A stretch of DNA of 64,000 bases from Gnetum montanum (lineage: Eukaryota; Streptophyta; Gnetopsida; Gnetales; Gnetaceae): NCBI GenBank assembly GCA_015680685.1, contig MNCI01035790.1, positions 138,516 through 202,515 of the forward strand, read 5' to 3'. The notes under the pieces are model-generated. The model made no database searches. It was not told where the DNA came from and saw only the letters and a program-made list of their open reading frames with translations. The translations under genes and the position numbers were made by a program. Within the stretch, counting starts at the first letter, position 1; each line of letters opens with the position of its first letter. Below are positions 58,017 through 64,000 of the stretch, piece by piece.

Positions 58017-58280
58017 GGGTTCGAACCCGAGACCTCCTACTAGATTTTTTGGAAAAATTTTATTTTTATGATATATATTTAAAAAAATGAATGAGGGGGT
58101 TCCTAGGATTGAACCCTTGACCTCTTGCTTTTTTTAAACATACATACATACATACATGTATATAATTGTATATATTTTATAAAACTAAGGGAGGGAACCT
58201 AGGTTTGAACCCATGATCTCCCATTCAATTTTTTTTAAAATAATAATAAGTTCAAACTTGAGGTTGAACCCATGACCTCC
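58017..58280 (-). repeat. Four spaced B-box-like motifs
   Basis: GGGTTCGAACCC...GACCTCC at 58017 and decayed versions at 58105, 58201 and 58260. Their GAACCC cores are at 58023, 58111, 58207 and 58266. On the minus strand they resemble the tRNA B box GGTTCGAATCC and the matching part of the local SINEs. A CATA microsatellite lies at 58136-58158. Confidence 0.7.
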
Positions 58281-58289
58281 TATTCAAAA

Positions 58290-58985
58290 TTAAATTTTTT
58301 GGGGATTCCCAATCCCAATTGCCCTCTATGTGGTGGACAAGATGACTTTGTCCATGTATTTTGGCATTGTCCCTTTGCTCAACATGTGTGGAAGCGGGCT
58401 TCCAAAGCTTTTCCATCATACAAGCTCTCTCAAGAGGATGCCATATTCAGATTCTTAAACATTACTTCTGCTAATCTTAATTTTTTGTGGAAAGTTATTA
58501 GGCCTACTATTTTATATTATATTTGGAAGCAAAGATGCAATGTTCTTTTTCAAAAGACTAATTATTCTAATAAATGTTTGCTCACCAGGTTGGAGAAGTT
58601 GTAGATCTTTCGCCTCACTCATTTTCAACTCACATCTCAAGCATCCAAGTTCAATACGGACAGTCATCAATTGGTTCATCTCTTGCAGCTATGGGAAAGA
58701 CCTGTGTGTTCCAGTTACACTTATCATCAGTAATCTCTGCAAGGAAGCCTTCCCTTTCCGTTATGTGGAGTCACCATTGGAACTCTCTCTATCCTTAATT
58801 GAGGGCTCTTTGCCTTATCTAATTCTATGTCATTCTATTTTGTAACAAGCTAGTATGTGTGAACACTCGCTTGTGCCCCAACTTGGGTTTCCTCCTTTAA
58901 TACTCATTTATTTCCCTTCCCCTTAACCCTATGACTTATTCAAGTTGTTGTAATTGATACACCTTTAATTTCAATAAAACTTCTT
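58290..58985 (+). mobile_element. 5'-truncated LINE 3' end with RT zinc-binding domain
   Basis: An open frame through 58604 carries a zf-RVT-type domain: CPLCGGQDDFVHVFWHCPFA (Cys pair at 58320-58331, His-Cys at 58362-58367), then FLWKVIRPTILYYIWKQRCN. This region is typical of the C-terminus of plant LINE ORF2. The frame then breaks. The 3' end with TTTCAATAAAACTTC (about 58968-58983) resembles a LINE tail. It is on the opposite strand from element G. The N at 59005 follows shortly after. Confidence 0.8.
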
Positions 58986-59593
58986 TTCGGGGTCCGACAC
59001 CCCCNACAAAATTTGTACCATTGGAATCGTCTCGATGAGTACTACATGTTGGACATAGTTTTAGGGTTCAAAAATGAAGTTGATTTCTCAAGAATTAAAA
59101 TGACCAAGCTAGCCTATTTTGTTGAATTAACATTTCTAGGCTAACATATGGTAACTTGGAATCTTCTAAGTCACTTGGATAATGAATTTCAACAAAACAA
59201 GATCAATTTAGGTCATGGTTACTAACTTTTTTGAAAGAAATTTAACAATGACCTTAATCGATTAATAATTATAGTATTAAGATGGGTAAGAGTTACCTAG
59301 ACCAATGTATCGTTATCCTACCAACATCTCTTGTAATTGATGAATTTTGATGAGGTGTGATCAAATCTTCATCGATTAATGATATCCATGAAAGAAATTT
59401 TATTGGTTGATAGGATCTAGATGCCTAATCCATTGTTTGTGAAGTTAATGGAAAGGTATCTTCTGACTTGCATCACAAATATATGGTACATTTGATGATG
59501 ATCAATGGCTTTCCATGTGATGTGGCTTCAAGGTTCATCATCAAGTTCATGTTGTCGTTAGCCCATGATTCTAAATGGCCCTTGGGTAGTCGT
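58986..59593 (+). other. Element G internal sequence, possible weak gag-like remnant
   Basis: A single N lies at 59005. Plus-strand translation around 59040-59260 (TKLAYFVELTFLG, WNLLSHLDNEFQ) faintly resembles a Gag core but is too short and decayed to assign. The minus strand, where element G's gag would lie, shows nothing. Confidence 0.35.
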
Positions 59594-59609
59594 TTGCTCT
59601 AATACCAAT
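59594..59609 (-). other. Initiator-Met-type primer-binding site of element G
   Basis: On the minus strand TTGGTATTAGAGCAAA directly follows the LTR end. It matches the classical TGGTATCAGAGC with one C-to-T change. Confidence 0.85.
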
Positions 59610-60214
59610 TGTGACATCCTGTCCTCGGATGTCATGGAAAATGTCAAATATATGATATATTAGACATTATGTGTACAAAGAAAATATACCAAATGAAAAA
59701 TATACGTGATATTCGACATTATGTATAAAGAAAATAATAGAAAAAATGTAGAAAGAAAAAGAAAATAATGCTTTATTGATATAGAATAGCATATCCACAT
59801 TGTGCTCTGAGAGTGTTCCTTGGGGTTTTCTTCCTTTGGCATCTATCCCTTAGAGGCAATCCAACATTGTCACCATGGTTAGGCCTATAACCTAACTAGA
59901 AGGGATGGCCAGTCCACTTCTTATCCTGCTTCACCCAGCTTCCTATGACTTACCTCTACCAGCTTTGCCACTCCATGACTTGCCTGTACCAACTCTGCCC
60001 TTCCATGCCAACATGACCTCTAACACCAAGTATAAATGCCTTAGGTCAAACCCCCAAAGGTTACCTTAAGAGACACGTCCATTATTACAACATTCCCTTT
60101 CAGGTCTTAATCACAACTATGCTTTCAGGTCTTGTTAAGATAGCAATAGCACTTGTTATGAAGAGACACCATATTCATTAGTGAGCAACATCATTTGGGA
60201 ATGAGGATGTGACA
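59610..60214 (-). repeat. Element G 5' LTR (605 bp, right on plus strand)
   Basis: Colinear with 54509-55110, with ends TGTGACATCC and GGATGTGACA. Confidence 0.88.
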
Positions 60215-60219
60215 CATGG
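60215..60219. repeat. Right target-site duplication of element G (CATGG)
   Basis: Identical to 54504-54508. Confidence 0.88.
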
Positions 60220-60222
60220 GGA

Positions 60223-60363
60223 TGTTGGAACATGAAATAATTGAAACATAAGTACACCTCAAGATTTATAAAATTTTATAACTTAGTGCTACCTAGTAAA
60301 ATTGAACCGCGACTTACAGTTACCAAACGAAAACCAGAGCACTAGGCTAACATGTCATTGTTA
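60223..60363 (-). repeat. tRNA-derived SINE, copy 4
   Basis: The minus strand has TTAGCCTAGTGCTCTGG (A-box part) and GCGGTTCAATTTTAC (B-box part), then the body ending in ATGTTCCAAC. It lies tail-to-tail with copy 3 across element G. Confidence 0.75.
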
Positions 60364-60714
60364 TAACTCACACGCATGATTCAAAGATAGCTAAGATCAT
60401 CACTCAACAGCTCAATGGTCATCTTGCAAAGGTTGGAAGGTCAGTTAATAAATAAAATTCTAACCTTATTTGAGTTTCTACACCCAAGCTTGAACCTAGA
60501 TCTTACAACTTGAGAAAACAACACCTTACCATCACTCCAAGTTGTGGTCCCTCAAAGTTCAAAGATAGCTAATTGATTAAAGAAAAAGATCTTAATATAT
60601 TCATTTTATAAAAAAATCATTTTTATGAATTTATTTTATTTTCCAAATAATTTGAAAACATTCTAGTAAATAGAAGTCATTAATGTAAAAAAAAAAAAAA
60701 AAACATAGCCAATT

Positions 60715-61200
60715 ATCACCATCCTAGCCTTGTCCCAACAAAATGGGATTGGCTACACGAGTTCTTCTTTGTCATCTACCACTATTAAAATCTAGATCTT
60801 TATTTATTTGCAGTTTATTGAAATCATCTTCAATAATATTTTTTATCTTTTTTGGTTTTGTTTTCAATGGCTTTTCTAGAAGAGTGATGTCACAACCTTT
60901 TTTAATAGGCCCATTATCTGATCTTCTTTGCACATGCCTAAACCATCTAAGACACCATTCATGGAACTAATCTAAAATAGAAGTCACTCTAAAACTTCTT
61001 TGAATGTATGTATTATCCAATTTATCTCTTCTAGTAACATTCAATATCCATAAAAACATTTGCATTTTTGCCATAATGATGTGTGATTCATGCCTCTTTT
61101 GTACTACCCACCATATAGGATAGCAAGCTTGATTATTATTCTATAAAATTTTCCATTTATTTTGATTTGGATTTTTTAATCACATAAAACACCACTAGCC
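60715..61200 (-). mobile_element. LINE reverse-transcriptase C-terminal remnant
   Basis: On the minus strand segments resemble the end of a plant LINE ORF2: LAILYGG-like (about 61130), then in neighbouring frames an AKMQMF-type helix and LRWFRHVQRRS (about 60930-60905), and a final VANPILLGQG-like end near 60730. The usual catalytic RT core is not included. Frames are broken. Confidence 0.65.
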
Positions 61201-61244
61201 TATCTTCATTTTGACCATCTTGCCTCAATCCTATTTGTTTTATT

Positions 61245-61362
61245 TAACAATGAGTTATTAGCCAAGTGGTAACACTCTTGATTTGAAAGCTCCAAGTCAT
61301 TGATTCCATTGCAATGCTAAGTTATAAAGTTCTAATTGGACTATATCCCACCCCTATCTTTC
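61245..61362 (+). repeat. tRNA-derived SINE, copy 5 (truncated)
   Basis: AGCCAAGTGGTAACACTCTT (A-box part), TCATTGATTCCATTG (decayed B box) and the body through TTGGACTATATCCC. Confidence 0.72.
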
Positions 61363-61622
61363 CTCCTGCCAACTTGTAGCCATCTACCTTTCACCTACAG
61401 ACACAAAAATTTCATCATATGATTGGAGTATTAATCCTACATAGTGATGATGATGATGATGATAAATTAAAAAAAAATATTTGATTTCTATCTTTCGTTT
61501 TATTATTATTATTTTTATTAAAGGAGGCAAGTGTTTCCTTCTAAACATGATCAATTTATTTTAAAAAAAATTCAAAAAGTATAATATGCAAATACTTGAA
61601 AAAACTAATTTCAAATAAGAGC
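61363..61622. other. Unassigned sequence with a GAT microsatellite
   Basis: GATGATGATGATGATGAT lies near 61445-61462, with A/T-rich flanks. Confidence 0.7.
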
Positions 61623-61775
61623 TATTGGAAACTTGAAATAATTGTAATATAGGTGCACCCTAAAATAAATAGTCCAATTAGAACTTTATAACTCAAGCAT
61701 TGCCCACCAAAATCAAACCCATGACTTTGAGCTTTTAAATCAAGAGTTTTACCACTAGGCTAACACCTCCTTATT
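61623..61775 (-). repeat. tRNA-derived SINE, copy 6
   Basis: The minus strand reads the head TTAGCCTAGTGGTAAAACTC, the B-box part CATGGGTTTGATTTTGG and the body to the TTTCCAA end. Confidence 0.78.
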
Positions 61776-62118
61776 AACTAATTTTAAATAAAACAAGTTA
61801 TTAAAGGCTTGTCATTTGAAAGCATAAAAAAATAAGTTATTATAATAAAGTTTCTAAATGTCATGAAAAATATGTGGGTGAAGACAACTAATCAAAATAG
61901 TTCAAAAGATCATTAGAGTTGAGGAGTATCACAAAACAAAACTTCTTTAAAAGATAGTTGAAAACTTAACTACTTACTAATCAAAATCCAAGGGTATGTA
62001 ACTAGAGGATACTCAATGATTCATGTTGCATTAAAATAATATTTCATGTTACATAAAAATTATCTTAAGTCGTTAATATCCAAATATAATTCAATGATTC
62101 CACTTGGTAAACATCAGT
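61776..62118. other. Unassigned sequence before element E
   Basis: AT-rich, with no recognisable gene or repeat. Confidence 0.55.
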
Positions 62119-63026
62119 TGATGAGTCATCATTGTGTCAGCCCCCATATCAAGTACTCGATATCGAGGCTTCGATATCGAATACGTGATATTGAGGCTTC
62201 GATATCGGATACGTGATATCGAATCCCAAGAAATGATGTCGGATATCCAATACCATCTCTTCCGTGCTAGCCTATAAATACAACACTTGGGTGCATGGTT
62301 GGGACATAATTTTAGTTATTAGTTTTTTATAGTCTTTCTTATATTTTTGAATTCAAGTTCTATTACTCCAATGAATGTTCACAGTGTAATGTTTGTAATC
62401 ATATGATACCTTTGTTCAAGTGTGGCATACTTGGACATGTTACATGACTGTAAATAAAGATCAAGATTATTTCCATCATTGCTACATTCACTTAGATTTA
62501 TTATTGCTTTAATTATTTAATTATTAACTATTTTCTTTAGTTAATGTTTCCATTTATTCCTATTTACTATTCCTATCATTAAGCAAAATGAGTATGAATT
62601 AATCACGAGTGCTTCAGTGTAAGTACTTGGTAATCCAGTAGTGTATCATTTGGCACACCTAGTGACATACGCTTGGCAATCCCAACAGTAGTTATATGAA
62701 GTCCAAGGCATGTACAAACAATTGGGGATAGATATTCATTACATGTAGGCTAGTTTAGATCTTATTTTCCATTGTTCATTAGCTTAGTAATTTATCTCTT
62801 TATTATCATTAGGAGCAGCATAGAGTTAGACAACATCATATGCCTCACTTTGGACTAAACCATGCGTGACAAAGCTACCACTAGTCTAAGTGGGAAGATA
62901 GTGAACTGCGATCAAAGCATAACAATCTAGATGCGACAACTAGTCCCATCCACAAAATTTGATTGGATTGTGCGTGAACTCTTGTGATTTATATGGTTGG
63001 GCATAAGGGTACCTTGTAGCTCATCA
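62119..63026 (+). repeat. Element E 5' LTR (908 bp)
   Basis: Starts TGATGAGTCATC and ends AGCTCATCA. U3 has two tandem 28-bp units (62165-62192 and 62193-62220) built on the GATATC palindrome, and TATAAATA at 62273-62280. It is the longest LTR of the family in the window. Confidence 0.88.
62165..62280 (+). promoter_or_regulatory. Element E LTR promoter: tandem palindromic units and TATA box
   Basis: Each 28-bp unit starts GAGGCTTCGATATCG and ends ATACGTGATATC or TT. CG pairs are retained. TATAAATA lies 53 bases after the second unit. Confidence 0.6.
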
Positions 63027-63027
63027 T

Positions 63028-63045
63028 TGGCATCATTGCCAAGGA
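63028..63045 (+). other. tRNA-Asp-like primer-binding site of element E
   Basis: TGGCATCATTGCCAAGGA, one base after the LTR, resembles the tRNA-Asp complement TGGCGCCGTTGCCGGGGA. Confidence 0.78.
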
Positions 63046-63151
63046 TGGTGCTAGTTATCTAAATTAGTTACATCATACATGATCGTTGTAAAGGCATTAA
63101 CAATATATCCTTCAGAAAATATTAAATCACACACACCATAAGCCAACAATA

Positions 63152-63631
63152 ATGTCTCTTTCATAAGGAAGCAATAATGCACTGTATAATGAAAACGTTC
63201 ATTGGAGAACTAATGAGATATATGGAGAAGAAAGTTGAAGTGATCAACCTTATGCAGGGGTTTCTTATGTTCATCATTGCATTAATGACACTCAAAGACT
63301 ACATTCACCTAAGCTAGATAACCTTGGAAGAGATGAAGTAGGTCCTAGACTAAGAGAGGCTTCAAGGCCTAGGACCTTCTCGAAATTAAGAAAGGATAAA
63401 TCAAGGGACCCTAGGGAACACCATAGAAGCCACAACAATCCTTCTAGTTTCTCATCTTCCTCTCCCCTTTCAATGTCTAGTTTTGACAAAGATGAACATA
63501 GGCATGGGGATAAAGCTCCACTAAATGGTTGGAATAGAAAGAAAAATTGAACTTGTTGGAATACTCATGGTCATCAACATGAACATAAAAAAAATCATCA
63601 CAATCAACCAAATAGAAATTCTTATCACAAC
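63152..63631 (+). pseudogene. Element E gag, N-terminal part
   Basis: The ATG at 63152 is followed by an early TAA (63164-63166) where B has Gln. The frame then reads NNALYNENVHWRTNEIYGEE and later a Ser-rich REHHRSHNNPSSFSSSSPLS and HRHGDKAPLNGW. It is colinear with element B (42533-42990). The LTR of H cuts it after NRNSYHN. Confidence 0.75.
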
Positions 63632-64000
63632 TGATGAGACGCAGATTGCACAAGCTGTGATATCGCATCCCCTGTGATATCGCAGTCCGCCGTCATATCT
63701 ATAAATAAGAGGCGACACCCCCTTCATTTTCCAATCTTGGCTAGAAGTAGCGAAGCTCTGGCAGTTTGAACACTCCAGAGTTAGAATTTTTCCCATATGC
63801 CCATAGTAGGAGTCCTAGAGTGAACGGCTCTTTATTCAAGCAACTTTGCAACCTGAACACAAGTTGTGTACGGCAATAAAGATGAACTTGATTGGATAAA
63901 CCTTGCAGTACATGGTTTTGTTTTGTTGTTATTTATTGCTTTCCTAGTGCACATGAGTACGACTTGATTACGAGCATCTACGGATGTGTACGGCTAATCA
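63632..64000 (+). repeat. Element H: 5' end of another TGATGA-type LTR, inserted in element E
   Basis: Starts TGATGAGACGCA. U3 has two direct copies of TGTGATATCGCA (63656-63667 and 63673-63684). TATAAATA is at 63700-63707. CG dinucleotides are frequent, unlike in the host element, which points to a younger insertion. The left flank ACAAC (63627-63631) would be the target duplication; the other side is outside the window. Confidence 0.75.

Larger units (their letters stand above)
54509..60214 (-). mobile_element. Element G: non-autonomous LTR retrotransposon carrying a captured CCR4-like gene
   Basis: LTRs at 54509-55110 and 59610-60214 (602 and 605 bp) are flanked by CATGG duplications. On the minus strand an initiator-Met-type primer site lies next to the right LTR, and a purine tract AACGGGGGTAGAT lies next to the left LTR. 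That fixes the orientation as minus. Inside, no gag-pol of its own is recognised on the minus strand. The contents are a CCR4/Angel-like pseudogene, AT-rich repeats, a 5S-like fragment, hairpins, a minisatellite, B-box-like motifs and a LINE 3' end. It therefore resembles a large derivative that picked up host and transposon fragments. Confidence 0.82.
62119..64000 (+). mobile_element. Element E: TGATGA-type LTR retrotransposon, truncated by window and by element H
   Basis: A 5' LTR (62119-63026), tRNA-Asp-like primer site and gag start are present. The gag is interrupted at 63632 by the LTR of element H. The gag start is closest to element B. Whether E carries pol or ORF2 cannot be seen. Confidence 0.82.

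Noticed and set aside
58017-58028. Functional tRNA gene from the GGGTTCGAACCC motif
   Set aside because: No cloverleaf, A box or acceptor stem could be built around it.
21545-63707. CRISPR-like or satellite array from repeated GATATC motifs
   Set aside because: The motifs occur in LTR promoter regions and internal modules of separate elements, not as an array with spacers; the window is a plant nuclear sequence.

Overview
This is a plant nuclear repeat landscape, not a gene-dense region. Nested LTR retrotransposons, LINE remnants and tRNA-like SINEs fill almost the whole window. Only one short ORF (minus strand, 52520-52969) looks like an ordinary low-copy host gene. Very old, C-to-T decayed elements, LTRs of about 0.6-3 kb, Athila-like and Tat-like Ty3/gypsy lineages and near-absence of genes suggest a large-genome seed plant, probably a gymnosperm such as a conifer. 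That is inference, because no diagnostic host gene is present.

Left third (1-21440): a three-layer nest. F (18333-21430, plus) is a broken chromovirus-like gag-pol. A (1-18332, minus) is an Athila-like element that abuts F and keeps its 5' LTR (17383-18332), gag and pol. A is split by T (2681-14809, plus), a Tat-like element with roughly 2.95-kb LTRs and a 5-bp target duplication GGGAC. T has an RNase H with a full acidic set between protease and RT, a second degenerate RNase H after RT, and an extra ORF before its 3' LTR.

Middle (21545-51300): three related elements with TGATGA...CTCATCA-type LTRs and tRNA-Asp-like primer sites. D (21545-30549) carries gag and an Athila-type pol. C (31127-40052, TSD ACCTA) and B (41555-50012, TSD CATTG) share D's LTR type, primer site, gag start and 3' leader. 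They have no pol and instead carry a second gene, ORF2: a domain resembling the putative plant transposon protein family, followed by coiled coils. A TATA/palindrome module that looks like the LTR promoter precedes ORF2. B sits inside an old LINE.

Right third (51300-64000): the probable host gene, six SINE copies, and G (54509-60214, minus, TSD CATGG, initiator-Met primer site). G holds a full-length broken copy of a CCR4/Angel-type endonuclease-exonuclease-phosphatase gene, a 5S-rRNA-like fragment, a minisatellite, a palindrome cluster and a LINE 3' end. A LINE tail (about 60715-61200, minus) follows. Last comes E, another TGATGA-type element (62119 onward), whose gag is interrupted at 63632 by the LTR of H, which runs off the window.

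How the parts relate: D-type elements could supply reverse transcriptase and integrase for B/C-type elements that share their ends, although every pol copy here is dead. Two assembly gaps (13599-14319 and 45186-45334) and three single Ns are present. Comparison of paired sequences suggests both gaps are under-sized.
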